64,000 bases of DNA from Sphingobacteriaceae bacterium GW460-11-11-14-LB5 (GCA_002151545.1 CP021237.1:3844001-3908000), one strand, 5' to 3'; shown: positions 53,109 to 62,579, numbered from the stretch's first letter. Notes: generated by a model from the letters alone, not told the origin. Program-made: numbers and translations.

Positions 53109-53522
53109 TTAATTTTTAGTAAATCCTTTGGTGACCAAACTATCCAGTCCACCAATATTATAAACCTTAGCATAACCCAGGTTCAGCAGCGAATCGGTCG
53201 CTAAGCCACTTCTATGGCCAGACCTGCAGTACAAATAAATTGGTTTTGTTTTATCGAGCTGGGCAATGTTTTTTAAAAAGTCAGGACTTTTTACATCGAT
53301 GTTTTGGGCATGTTTTAAATGGGCTTTTTGGAATTCTTCAGTACTTCTAACATCTACCAGATAGGCACTGCCATTTGAAATCTCCTTTAAAATTTGTGGC
53401 GTAACCGGTTTGGTTGATGAAACAGCAGTTTTAGCCAGTTTCGGGTGATTTTTTACTGCTTTTTGCGCGAAAGTTGCTGTACTTAACAAAAGCAGTGTAA
53501 ACAAAATCTGAATCTTTTTCAT
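53109..53522 (-). CDS. Exported single-domain rhodanese
   Basis: A 137-residue exported rhodanese (signal peptide about 1-19, ATFAQ). LVDVRSTEEFQKAHLKHAQN is typical, and the active loop LYCRSGHRSG keeps the catalytic Cys99. Periplasmic rhodaneses move sulfane sulfur, for example from thiosulfate. It is placed between SusD and the rhodanese-thioredoxin fusion, suggesting the operon handles sulfur in the periplasm as well as sulfate esters. Confidence 0.9.
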   Translation of the reverse strand: MKKIQILFTLLLLSTATFAQKAVKNHPKLAKTAVSSTKPVTPQILKEISNGSAYLVDVRSTEEFQKAHLKHAQNIDVKSPDFLKNIAQLDKTKPIYLYCRSGHRSGLATDSLLNLGYAKVYNIGGLDSLVTKGFTKN

Positions 53523-53569
53523 ATCTATTTTTCTAGGAATTAAACTGTTAAAATCTTTAGCTTATTTAA

Positions 53570-55180
53570 TTACCAACCTGGGTTTTGCTTTAACAATGGA
53601 TTGTTCTCTATTTCTGCCTGTGGAATTGGATACAACCGGTTTTTTTCAGTGGCTATTGTTTTGCCAACTTTGTGCAGGCTTGATACGAAAATTGAATTAC
53701 CAGCGGCATCTTTCTCTCTGATCAAATCGAACCAACGTTCATATTCATAAACTAACTCTAAGCGCCGATCCAGATACAAGGCATCTCTAAATGCGTTTTT
53801 GTCTGGTGTGTTAATTAAACTAAGTGCACCCAGCCCTGCTCTTCCTCTTACCCGGTTTAACGAACTGAAAGCTTTTGCGCTTGGCCCGTTCAGTTCATTC
53901 TCTGCCTCTGCATGAATTAATAATAGATCTGCATAGCGCAAAATATTTACATTAGCTGCTGCCTCTGCGGTTAAAGTAGTAGAATTGGGATCCCAAAATT
54001 TATTAAAGAATGGCGTCAGTTCTGCAGTAGGTACAGGGTCGGTAGTTTTGTAAACATAGGTTTTACCATCAATACCTAAGGAGTATAAATTGCCGTTTGT
54101 TGGGCTTTGGAAGGCTTTTACAAAAGTTGCATCTCTTCTTTTATCAGCGGGTGTGTATAACTTGTAGATACTGAAATATTTATCGGTACCTACGGTATAA
54201 TACCTCACCATGTGTGCGTAATTGCCGCTTAAACCTGGTACGTTACTTAAAATTGCCCTCGAAGTTTCGTTATTGCCCTGCCCTTGAGAATTAGATTTAA
54301 ATTGCACAGAAAATATATGTTCTTTACCGTTTTTTGTAGCTGGCAAGAAAGCATCTGCATAGTTATCAAACAAACCATAACCGTAATTTCCTGTTCCCCC
54401 ATCCGCAGGCGAAAGCACTTCCTCAGCCAGGCGAACAGCATCAGCATATTTTGCCGTGATATTTAAAGGTTGCGATGCTTCTGTTAAATACACTTTAGCC
54501 AGCAAAGCTTTTGCAGCACCCTTTGTTGCTCTGCCCACATTTGGCGATACATAGGTTGCCGGCAAATCGATGGCGGCTTCGATTAAATCTTTTTCAATTT
54601 GACCATAAACTTGTTGGGGCGTAGATTTTGCAATTGCATAATCAGAAGCTTTGATAAATTCTTGTTGCGCAGTAATTAAAGGCACGCCGCCAAATAACCT
54701 GACCAGGTTGAAATAATATAATGCCCTTAAAAATTTAGCTTCTGCAATTAGTCTGCTTTTTAAAGTTGCATCGAATGTAATGGTTGGTATTCTGTCTATT
54801 GCAATATTTGCCCTTCGAATAGTGGCATAATGTTGTTGCCAGATTTCATATACCCTTAAATTGCCAGAAGAATGAGATAAAACCGATAACGAACGTACAT
54901 CAGCATTGGTAGCACCCGGCCCTGGATCTTCATCATCATCGGCCATGTTCATTCCCGTATTAAATAGCGTGTTATAGGGTGTTTGCAATATGCCCGAAGC
55001 ACCGGCAACACCCTGATTTAGTGAGAAATAAACGGCATTAACTGCATTTATCGCATCTGCCTGTGTTTTGTAATATTCGTTTTCCTGCAGCAATCCATCT
55101 GGATTTTCTGTCAGAAACTTCTTGCACGATACCGTTGAAAGTATCGCCAATGATAATGCTGTATATTTTAAAATTTTCAT
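53570..55180 (-). CDS. SusD/RagB-family lipoprotein of the sulfatase operon
   Basis: A 536-residue surface lipoprotein with lipobox STVSC (Cys19), SusD helical core (RLIAEAKFLRALYYFNLVRLFGGVP), RATKGAAKALLAKVYL and a C-terminal RYADLLLIHAEAENELNG with DRRLELVYEYERWFDLIR. It starts 11 bp after the paired SusC and would capture the substrate for it. Confidence 0.95.
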   Translation of the reverse strand: MKILKYTALSLAILSTVSCKKFLTENPDGLLQENEYYKTQADAINAVNAVYFSLNQGVAGASGILQTPYNTLFNTGMNMADDDEDPGPGATNADVRSLSVLSHSSGNLRVYEIWQQHYATIRRANIAIDRIPTITFDATLKSRLIAEAKFLRALYYFNLVRLFGGVPLITAQQEFIKASDYAIAKSTPQQVYGQIEKDLIEAAIDLPATYVSPNVGRATKGAAKALLAKVYLTEASQPLNITAKYADAVRLAEEVLSPADGGTGNYGYGLFDNYADAFLPATKNGKEHIFSVQFKSNSQGQGNNETSRAILSNVPGLSGNYAHMVRYYTVGTDKYFSIYKLYTPADKRRDATFVKAFQSPTNGNLYSLGIDGKTYVYKTTDPVPTAELTPFFNKFWDPNSTTLTAEAAANVNILRYADLLLIHAEAENELNGPSAKAFSSLNRVRGRAGLGALSLINTPDKNAFRDALYLDRRLELVYEYERWFDLIREKDAAGNSIFVSSLHKVGKTIATEKNRLYPIPQAEIENNPLLKQNPGW

Positions 55181-55191
55181 TTTTTTAATTC

Positions 55192-58100
55192 TTATAAACT
55201 TAGGGATAGACCAAACTGCACAGATTTACTATTCGGATATACACCGTTATCAACCCCGGCAGCTAATAAACTTTGTCCGTTTACACTTGCCTCAGGATCA
55301 AAACCAGTATATTTTGTCCAGGTAACCAAGTTGGCACCAGAAACATAAATCCTGATATTTTGGGTTTTAATTTTAGCAGCAATGTGCTTTGGCAACGTAT
55401 AACCTAACGATACGTTTTTCAAACGCAAGTAACTTGAGCTCTCGATAAAACGATCAGAAATAGTGATAGCCGGATCTTGAAATGCTGCTTTTACATCGGT
55501 ATTTGTATTGCCTGGTGTCCATCTATTAAGTAATTCCGTAGATCCGTTTACATAACCAGTAGCCAATTCCAGATTTGCTCTATTTTGGTTGTATAACTTT
55601 CCGCCTACATTAGCCTGTAGAAAAACATTTACATCGAAACCTTTATAGCTGAACGTATTGGTTAATCCGGCCAGAAAACCCGGCTGATTAGCAATAACGA
55701 TACGATCATCGCCCTGGGTAATTTTCCCATCGCCGTTTAAGTCTTTATATTTTTGGCCTCCGGCCGATTTGTTTGCCTGCGGCGTAAGGGGCACATCGCC
55801 AGCTTGAATAACGCCATCGGTTTGATACACGATAAACGAGCCTAAGGGATAACCTACTTTAGCAATAGATGGCGCATTGTTGTTTGGGATATATTGGTTT
55901 ACACCATCACCCAGGCTCAGTACTTTATTTCTGTTGACTGAGAAAAGTGCAGTGGTGCTCCATTTAAATTCATTGATAAAATTTCTTGTTGTTAACGAAA
56001 GCTCAATCCCCTTATTAGCTACTTCGCCAATATTTTGATAAACCACAGATGCCTGTGCATTATATGGATCAGACAAACCAGAAGTTCCGGGAACTGATCT
56101 GCTCAACAATAAATCGGTTGTTTTTTTGTAATAGTAATCGGCAGTTATCGCGATACGGTTATCAAATAAACCTAAATCGAAGCCTGCATCTACCTGCAAG
56201 GTTTTTTCCCATCCTAAGTTTGGATTACCCACGTTATTAGGAGCGAAACCAGCTACCGTTGTATTCGAGAAGTTATATCTGTAATAGCCAATTTGTCCTA
56301 ACGATGAGTATGGAGGGATATTTTGGTTACCTGTATAACCCGCACTCAAGCGCACTTTCAGTTGGCTAATCTTTTTCCATTCTTTGGCAAAAGATTCGCT
56401 GGTTACGTTCCAGCCAAAAGCTGCCGATGGAAAATAACCCCATTTATTACCTTCACCAAAACGCGATGAACCATCTGCACGTAAAGTTAAGGTTGCTAAA
56501 TAACGGCCATCAAATACATAATTTACACGACCTAAATAGGAGGCTAATGCCCATTGGATAGCAGTTGAAGATGCCGGGCGTTGCGTTACGCCAGTACCTA
56601 TATTATTGTAGGTATAATCATCTGTTGCAAAGCCTGCGCCTTCTGCTACCGCACCTTTAGTATTGGATTTTTGAGCGGTAAAACCCACCACCGCATTTAT
56701 TTTATGCTTCTCGGCAAATGTCTTATCGTAGCTTAGGGTATTTTCATTTAACCAGGATGATGTGAACAAACTACCTACAGTAGCAACGCCACTTAATGCC
56801 TGCCCCTCGCCAGTGGTAATTGGTAAATAACGATTTTGCTTATTGTCCGTTACATCAGCACCAAATAAAATTTTTGCTTTTAAGCCTTCCGCGATGGTAT
56901 ATTCAGCAGAAACGTTACCTAAAAAGCGATTGGTTTTTGTTTGATTAATTTGATTATACAAAGAGTTGATTGGATTTTGTAAAGCCGACTCAAAGGGGCT
57001 GATGACTACAAATGTGCCATCGTTTTTATAAATAGGTAAAGATGGTGGCGTAAGCAATAGGTTACCTACAATATTAGCTGGTGCCACATTTGCCGTGGTG
57101 CTACTTCCAATTACACTGGCAAAAATCCTCAGTCTTTTATTATACTCATGGTCTATGTTTAATCTACCCGCATACCTGGTAAAATTGGTATTCTGCAATA
57201 CACCTTCCTGGTTAAAATAGTTACCAGACAATGCAAAACGCGTACGTTCAGAGCCCGAAAGGATTGAAATGTTATGGTTTTGTACAGGTGCATCTCTAAA
57301 TGCAGCTGCCTGCCAATCGGTACCCACACCAGTAGTATCTAAACCATAACCACTTACCGACGGAATGACCAGATTTTTACCTGAGTTTTTAGCTGCATCT
57401 TTACGTAGTGCCCACCATTGCGCACCGTTTAACAAAGGCAACGTTCGGATTACGCTTTGACTGCCGTAATAACCATCGTAATTAATTGATGGGTTGCTGG
57501 GTTTACCCGTTTTCGTCGTAATAATAACTACACCATTGGCTCCCCTGGAGCCATAAATGGCCGTAGCTGAGGCATCCTTCAATACATCGATAGATTCGAT
57601 ATCTTCAGCACTCAAAAAAGACATTGGGTTTATTTTTGCGCCGTTGGTTACGCCTGCGTCTGCAGCAGTATTGTCGTTATTTATTGGAAAACCATCAATT
57701 ACATAAAGCGGATCGCTTCCAGCAGTAATAGAGTTACTACCCCTGATTTGTACGCTAACACCCCCACCAGGTTGTCCGGAAGTTTGCGTTACCTGAATAC
57801 CAGAAACCGTACCTTGCAACAGGCGCTCAGGCGAACTTACTGGTAAACTTTTCAGTTCATCTAATTTTACAGAAGCAATGGCTCCGGTTAAGTCCTTACG
57901 CTTTTGTGTACCGTAGCCCACCACAACAATTTCGTTCAGCTGTCCATTTTCCTCTTTTAATAAGATATTTACAGGACTTCCATCCACTATTAATTCTTGT
58001 TTTTGATAGCCTATATAGCTAACGACTAAAGTATATGGGAATTTTTGCCCGGTAATGAAACTAAATATTCCTTGTGCATTTGTTTGTGCAACGTGAGTTG

Positions 58101-58356
58101 TACCTTTAATTTGAACAGAGACACCAATTAAGGGGTCTTTAGTTTTCTCATCTAATACAGTACCTACTAATTTAGATTGTACTAATGGGATTGTCTGTTG
58201 CGCTTTAACGGTTACAGAAAGCCCCAGGTTTAATGCAATACCAGTTGCCAATAACATTAAAGTATAGCAAATTTGACTTCGGTAATTAGTTGTTAATGCG
58301 TTTCGTCTTTTATCGCAAAGGCTTGATGTCTCCCTTCGCTTTCGGTTATTATTCAT
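55192..58356 (-). CDS. SusC-like TonB-dependent receptor of the sulfatase operon
   Basis: A 1054-residue outer-membrane transporter. A long positively charged start (about 1-28) precedes the signal hydrophobic part (LMLLATGIALNLGLSV). Then a carboxypeptidase-regulatory domain (about 60-140), a Ton-box-like IVVVGYGTQKRKDLTG, the plug (about 150-260) with SAEDIESIDVLKDASATAIYGSRGANGVV, and the barrel to the C-terminus. Gene order and the 11-bp gap to SusD are standard. The ligand is probably an organosulfate; inferred from the downstream genes. Confidence 0.95.
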   Translation of the reverse strand: MNNNRKRRETSSLCDKRRNALTTNYRSQICYTLMLLATGIALNLGLSVTVKAQQTIPLVQSKLVGTVLDEKTKDPLIGVSVQIKGTTHVAQTNAQGIFSFITGQKFPYTLVVSYIGYQKQELIVDGSPVNILLKEENGQLNEIVVVGYGTQKRKDLTGAIASVKLDELKSLPVSSPERLLQGTVSGIQVTQTSGQPGGGVSVQIRGSNSITAGSDPLYVIDGFPINNDNTAADAGVTNGAKINPMSFLSAEDIESIDVLKDASATAIYGSRGANGVVIITTKTGKPSNPSINYDGYYGSQSVIRTLPLLNGAQWWALRKDAAKNSGKNLVIPSVSGYGLDTTGVGTDWQAAAFRDAPVQNHNISILSGSERTRFALSGNYFNQEGVLQNTNFTRYAGRLNIDHEYNKRLRIFASVIGSSTTANVAPANIVGNLLLTPPSLPIYKNDGTFVVISPFESALQNPINSLYNQINQTKTNRFLGNVSAEYTIAEGLKAKILFGADVTDNKQNRYLPITTGEGQALSGVATVGSLFTSSWLNENTLSYDKTFAEKHKINAVVGFTAQKSNTKGAVAEGAGFATDDYTYNNIGTGVTQRPASSTAIQWALASYLGRVNYVFDGRYLATLTLRADGSSRFGEGNKWGYFPSAAFGWNVTSESFAKEWKKISQLKVRLSAGYTGNQNIPPYSSLGQIGYYRYNFSNTTVAGFAPNNVGNPNLGWEKTLQVDAGFDLGLFDNRIAITADYYYKKTTDLLLSRSVPGTSGLSDPYNAQASVVYQNIGEVANKGIELSLTTRNFINEFKWSTTALFSVNRNKVLSLGDGVNQYIPNNNAPSIAKVGYPLGSFIVYQTDGVIQAGDVPLTPQANKSAGGQKYKDLNGDGKITQGDDRIVIANQPGFLAGLTNTFSYKGFDVNVFLQANVGGKLYNQNRANLELATGYVNGSTELLNRWTPGNTNTDVKAAFQDPAITISDRFIESSSYLRLKNVSLGYTLPKHIAAKIKTQNIRIYVSGANLVTWTKYTGFDPEASVNGQSLLAAGVDNGVYPNSKSVQFGLSLSL

Positions 58357-58641
58357 GATTAGTTTTTATGGGGATTTAAGGGATTTCAATAACGAAACCC
58401 TTGTTTTTAAAAATTTTTGTTTGGAATTTATTACGCAATACGCGGCCACCACAGGCTTTAAATAGCATGAGTTAGCTTAACGAAACCGGCTGAAAGCTAT
58501 CGGATTATTTGCATAAAATAATCTCAGCCCGGACTGGCGTACCTGATTTTATTGGAATAGAATGAACAGCCTAGTTAGGCATTCGACAATAGCCCCAACA
58601 ACTTAGGGTACCTCTATTTTTAGAAAAGATTTTTTGCACCT
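58357..58641 (-). promoter_or_regulatory. Structured 5' leader of the SusC/sulfatase operon
   Basis: Between the promoter box and the start codon lies a leader of about 280 nt. Stem-loop A (58550-58591) has nested pairs TATTG/CAATA, GAAT/ATTC and GCCT/AGGC. Stem-loop B (58486-58532) has CCGG(G)CTGA/TCAGCCGG on the outside and GATTATTT/AAATAATC inside. It does not match SAM-I, TPP or cobalamin riboswitch core sequences that I know. Candidate cis-regulatory RNA. Confidence 0.55.
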
Positions 58642-58650
58642 GCAAAGTTA
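58642..58650 (-). promoter_or_regulatory. TAACTTTGC promoter box of the SusC/sulfatase operon
   Basis: On the minus strand TAACTTTG (58650-58643) matches the TAnnTTTG -7 consensus. A dyad, TTTGCA-CC-TGCAAA (58633-58646), overlaps it and could be an operator. The -33 box is not clear. Confidence 0.5.
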
Positions 58651-58785
58651 AAGCAAGGTGACATGATGAGGGTAAGGAAAATTTTTCCATATATTTGACT
58701 GTTTTTGTTAATGGTACAATTAATTAAAACAAAGAATTCTTAATCAGTAATGTGATTGGCGTTACGTACTGATTTCATTCTAATT

Positions 58786-58813
58786 AGCGGGGGTTAACTC
58801 CCCTGCTTTTTAC
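58786..58813 (+). terminator. Orphan terminator-like hairpin
   Basis: AGCGGGG and CCCCTGCT pair (including one G-T wobble), followed by TTTTTACAC on the plus strand. No gene ends here on the plus strand, so it may end a short RNA transcribed from about 58680-58780. The rest of the 58651-59129 region is AT-rich. Confidence 0.4.
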
Positions 58814-59037
58814 ACTTCAATTTTCTTTTTAAATCTTGTGCAAAGATAATAGTTATTTCCCTATAAGCAAGTAATTCTATAGATTTAGTAGTCTTTATTT
58901 TTTCATGCCATTATTTAATCCATTAAAAGTCTTTTTTTGCACTAAAAATATGATTGGTTGCTAAGTCTATTGCGATGGAGCCGACTAACAAGTACAAAAG
59001 TATGGTGGGACCAGTAGTTATTTTTTATTTCATCAAA

Positions 59038-59063
59038 AAGGTTTTGAGCGTTTGCCCAAACCT
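59038..59063. repeat. Second copy of the hairpin found after the sulfatase operon
   Basis: The 23 bases at 59038-59060 (AAGGTTTTGAGCGTTTGCCC and the next three) are identical to 48968-48990, and the 3' side AAACCT still pairs with AGGTTT. The two copies bracket the operon 49018-58650. Confidence 0.75.
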
Positions 59064-59129
59064 CTACATTATAATTGCTTTTAAGTACCTAAGCTACATT
59101 TAGCTTTCTTAAACTAGCTTAAGTTTTTC

Positions 59130-59152
59130 TTGCCAGGTACTGTTCATCTTTG
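59130..59152 (+). promoter_or_regulatory. Probable promoter of the NmrA-like gene
   Basis: CATCTTTG (59145-59152) is one base from TAnnTTTG, with TTTTT 20 nt upstream. The transcript would begin near 59160, which makes the ATG at 59181 the start codon and excludes the TTG at 59130. Confidence 0.45.
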
Positions 59153-59180
59153 TATAGCACAATTTATCCTAGCAAAGATT

Positions 59181-59936
59181 ATGAAAATAGTAGTTATCGG
59201 CGGTACCGGCCTTATTGGTAACCAAATCGTAAATCAATTACAAAACAGCGGACATGAGGTGATCGCTGCCTCGCCCAATAAAGGAGTGAACACACTTACT
59301 GGCGAAGGTTTAAAAGAAGTATTGCAAGGGGCACAAGTAGTGATAGATGTATCTAACTCGCCATCTTTTGAAGATACTGCCGTAATGAACTTTTTCAAAA
59401 CTTCCAATGAAAATCTGTTGCCTATGGCAAAGGCAGCTGGGGTACAGCATCATATTGCCTTATCTGTAGTGGGCACCCAAAAACTCCAGGCCAGCGGTTA
59501 TTTTCGTGCCAAACAAGTGCAGGAAGACTTGATCAAAGCATCAGGCATCCCCTATACCCTTGTTCATGCTACCCAGTTTTTTGAATTTGCAGGAGGCATT
59601 GTTCAAATGAGCATCACTGATGGAAAAGTAATCCTACCTGCAGCCAACATTCAACCTATTGCCAGTAAAGATGTAGCTGCTTTTATGGCCAAAATAGCTT
59701 TGGAAAAGCCCGCTAACCAAATTCTTGAAATTGGCGGACCTGAAAAATATGATATGGCCATCTGGATAAGGCAATACTTGCAGGCCACTCACCAAAATGA
59801 TGAGGTAACATCTGATGTTGAGGCGCCATATTCGGGGGCATTGTTAACTGCCGACACGTTAGTGCCCGAAGCGGCTGTTTTTCTTGGTGAAACCCATTAC
59901 ACTGATTGGATTGCGATTACTAAAAATCAGCGATAA
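59181..59936 (+). CDS. Atypical short-chain dehydrogenase, NmrA/NAD(P)-binding family
   Basis: A 251-residue nucleotide-binding protein starting MKIVVIGGTGLIGNQIV (GGxGxxG motif). It lacks the YxxxK of classical dehydrogenases; conserved points include ISNSPSFED-like DVSNSPSFED, HHIALSVVGTQKL and FRAKQVQEDLIKASGIPYTLVHATQFFEF, as in NmrA-like sensor proteins and NAD(P)H:quinone-type reductases. It is a single gene between two strong transcription boundaries. Role unknown; redox sensing is one option. Confidence 0.85.
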   Translation: MKIVVIGGTGLIGNQIVNQLQNSGHEVIAASPNKGVNTLTGEGLKEVLQGAQVVIDVSNSPSFEDTAVMNFFKTSNENLLPMAKAAGVQHHIALSVVGTQKLQASGYFRAKQVQEDLIKASGIPYTLVHATQFFEFAGGIVQMSITDGKVILPAANIQPIASKDVAAFMAKIALEKPANQILEIGGPEKYDMAIWIRQYLQATHQNDEVTSDVEAPYSGALLTADTLVPEAAVFLGETHYTDWIAITKNQR

Positions 59937-59938
59937 AA

Positions 59939-59967
59939 AAAAGCCCGATACCATGTACCGGGCTTTT
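59939..59967. terminator. Bidirectional terminator between the NmrA-like gene and nrdA
   Basis: AAAAGCCCG pairs with CGGGCTTTT around ATACCATGTAC, flanked by an A tract on one side and T-rich sequence on the other. Confidence 0.85.
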
Positions 59968-60051
59968 GTATTGGAGGGTGTTTTAGATGATCTCCTTTAA
60001 GATTCTATCTTGAGGAGACCTAAACAACCTTAGTATGATGATTGCTCGGGA

Positions 60052-62436
60052 CTAGCCTGAGCAGCTGATACAGCCTTCTTCCATTGAACAAACTGGTCCG
60101 TCAACGATTTCTTCAGCAACCTGGTCTTGTGTCATTTCAGCTGGGATAACCGCTTCAATGGCTTTACCACCCTGGTTCTCTACCGTAAATTTAACGGCTT
60201 GAGAAGCTGCCTGAGTACGCAAGTAATACATACCGGTTTTTAAACCTTTCTCCCATGCGTAGAAGTGCATTGAAGTTAATTTTGAAGTATTTGGTGCGTT
60301 TACGAACAAGTTTAATGATTGCGATTGGCAGATATAGGCACCACGATCGGCCGCCATATCGATGATGTTACGCATCTTGATCTCCCAAACGGTTTTATAC
60401 AATTCTTTAATGTAATCTGGAATTGAATCTATCGCCTGGATTGAACCGTTAGCCAATATGATCTGGTTTTTCATATCGTTATTCCATAAACCTAAGGCCA
60501 CTAAATCTTTCAATAAGTGTTTGTTTACCACTACAAACTCTCCACTTAATACACGGCGGGTGTAAATGTTAGAAGTATATGGTTCGAAACATTCGTTGTT
60601 ACCTAAAATCTGAGAAGTAGATGCAGTTGGCATTGGTGCAACCAATAAAGAGTTATACACCCCATCTTTAACTACTTTTTTGCGCAATGCATTCCAGTCC
60701 CAACGACCGCTATCTGGTGTAACATTCCATAAATCGAACTGGAATTTACCTTTTGATAGTGGAGAACCTTTAAATGTTTGGTAAGGACCATGTTTCACCG
60801 CTAAATCGTGTGAAGCCGTCATCGAAGCAAAATAAATTGTTTCGAAAATATCTTTATTTAAACGTTTAGCCTCATCACTTTCGAAAGGTAAACGCAATAA
60901 GATAAAGGCATCAGCCAAACCCTGCACACCTAAACCAACCGGACGGTGACGCATGTTTGAGTTTTCAGCTTCTGGTACCGGGTAATAGTTATGATCGATG
61001 ATTTTGTTCAGGTTTAAAGTAGCCTGATAAGTTACATCGTATAATTTTTGGTGATCGAAAGCTCCGTTGATTACGAAACGAGGCAATGCCAATGAAGCTA
61101 AGTTACAAACTGCAACCTCATCTTTAGAAGTGTACTCAATAATTTCGGTACACAGGTTAGAACTTTTAATGGTACCTAAGTTCTGTTGGTTAGATTTGCT
61201 GTTCGCTGCATCTTTAAACAACATATATGGTGTACCGGTTTCGATTTGCGAATCTAAAATAGCAAACCAAAGCTCCTGTGCTTTAATGGTTTTACGGCCA
61301 CGGCCTTCAGCTTCGTATTTAGTATATAAATCTTCGAATTCCTTGCCGAAACAATCTGCTAAACCTGGCGCTTCGTGCGGGCAGAATAATGTCCAATCGC
61401 CATTATCTTTAACACGTTGCATAAACAAATCGTTAATCCAAAGGGCATAGAACAAATCACGTGCACGCATTTCTTCTTTACCGTGGTTTTTACGTAAGTC
61501 TAAGAATTCGAAAACATCGGCATGCCACGGCTCTAAATAAATAGCAAAGGCGCCTTTACGTTTACCTCCACCCTGATCTACGTAACGGGCAGTATCGTTA
61601 AATACACGTAACATTGGGATAATACCGTTACTTGTACCGTTTGTACCACCAATGTACGAGCCAGTTGCACGGATATTGTGGATACTTAAACCAATACCAC
61701 CAGCACTTTGTGAAATTTTAGCGGTTTGTTTTAATGTATCGTAAATACCTTCGATGCTATCATCCTGCATGGTTAACAGGAAGCATGATGACATTTGAGG
61801 TTTTGGTGTAGCGGCATTAAATAAAGTTGGCGTAGCATGTGTAAACCAACGCTCACTCATCAAGTTATAGGTTTTGATGGCACTTTCGATATCTTCTTTA
61901 TGGATACCAACAGAAACACGCATAAATAAATGTTGCGGGCGTTCTACAATCTGTCCGTTAACTTTTAAAAGGTAAGATTTTTCTAAAGTTTTAAAACCGA
62001 AATAATCGAAACCGAAATCGCGGTCGTAAATGATAGAACTATCTAAAATGTCCTTGTTTTTTTCTATAATCTCATAAACATCATCAGCGATAAGAGGTGC
62101 CTCTTTCTGCGCTTTCGGGTCGAAATATTCGTACAACATTTTCATCGTACCCGAGAATGATTTAGTGGTGTTTTTATGCAAGTTCGAAACCGCAATACGC
62201 GATGCCAGCAAAGCATAATCAGGATGTTTGGTTGTTAACGATGCAGCTGTTTCTGCAGCAAGGTTATCCAACTCAGATGTAGTTACACCATCGTATAAAC
62301 CTTCGATCACCTTTTTGGCTACATCGATTGGATCTACCAGATCTGAATTTAAACTATAGCACAACTTTTGAATACGAGCTGTGATTTTGTCAAATTGCAC
62401 CGCTTCTTTGCGGCCATCTCTTTTTAGTACGAACAT
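60052..62436 (-). CDS. nrdA: Ribonucleoside-diphosphate reductase, alpha (large) subunit, class Ia
   Basis: Reduces ribonucleotides to deoxyribonucleotides for DNA synthesis. The 794-residue subunit begins with an ATP-cone (MFVLKRDGRKEAVQFDKI), so activity is under dATP/ATP control, followed by SSCFLLTMQDDSIEGIYDTL, the catalytic SNLCTEIIEYT, EVAVCNLASLALPRFV and PMPTASTSQILGNNECFEP. The redox-active tail ends with Cys783, Cys789 and Cys792. It lies 143 bp after nrdB in the same direction. Confidence 0.96.
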   Translation of the reverse strand: MFVLKRDGRKEAVQFDKITARIQKLCYSLNSDLVDPIDVAKKVIEGLYDGVTTSELDNLAAETAASLTTKHPDYALLASRIAVSNLHKNTTKSFSGTMKMLYEYFDPKAQKEAPLIADDVYEIIEKNKDILDSSIIYDRDFGFDYFGFKTLEKSYLLKVNGQIVERPQHLFMRVSVGIHKEDIESAIKTYNLMSERWFTHATPTLFNAATPKPQMSSCFLLTMQDDSIEGIYDTLKQTAKISQSAGGIGLSIHNIRATGSYIGGTNGTSNGIIPMLRVFNDTARYVDQGGGKRKGAFAIYLEPWHADVFEFLDLRKNHGKEEMRARDLFYALWINDLFMQRVKDNGDWTLFCPHEAPGLADCFGKEFEDLYTKYEAEGRGRKTIKAQELWFAILDSQIETGTPYMLFKDAANSKSNQQNLGTIKSSNLCTEIIEYTSKDEVAVCNLASLALPRFVINGAFDHQKLYDVTYQATLNLNKIIDHNYYPVPEAENSNMRHRPVGLGVQGLADAFILLRLPFESDEAKRLNKDIFETIYFASMTASHDLAVKHGPYQTFKGSPLSKGKFQFDLWNVTPDSGRWDWNALRKKVVKDGVYNSLLVAPMPTASTSQILGNNECFEPYTSNIYTRRVLSGEFVVVNKHLLKDLVALGLWNNDMKNQIILANGSIQAIDSIPDYIKELYKTVWEIKMRNIIDMAADRGAYICQSQSLNLFVNAPNTSKLTSMHFYAWEKGLKTGMYYLRTQAASQAVKFTVENQGGKAIEAVIPAEMTQDQVAEEIVDGPVCSMEEGCISCSG

Positions 62437-62579
62437 ATTTTATGAGATTTAAGTTTTTTATTAAGTCGTGATTATCAAGCGTCAAGACTTAATCATCACT
62501 TTTGTATTTTTTATTATTTATTTAATCAGTATCAAGATTTAAGCGGCGGGTATTAAGATAATACCTTTCGCCCGCTACC

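Noticed and set aside
58357..58641. SAM-I, TPP or cobalamin riboswitch in the SusC leader
   Set aside because: Core sequences of these classes, as I remember them, are not present; only generic stem-loops were seen.
59130..59180. TTG start for the NmrA-like gene
   Set aside because: The likely promoter overlaps this stretch, and the ATG at 59181 starts exactly at the nucleotide-binding strand.
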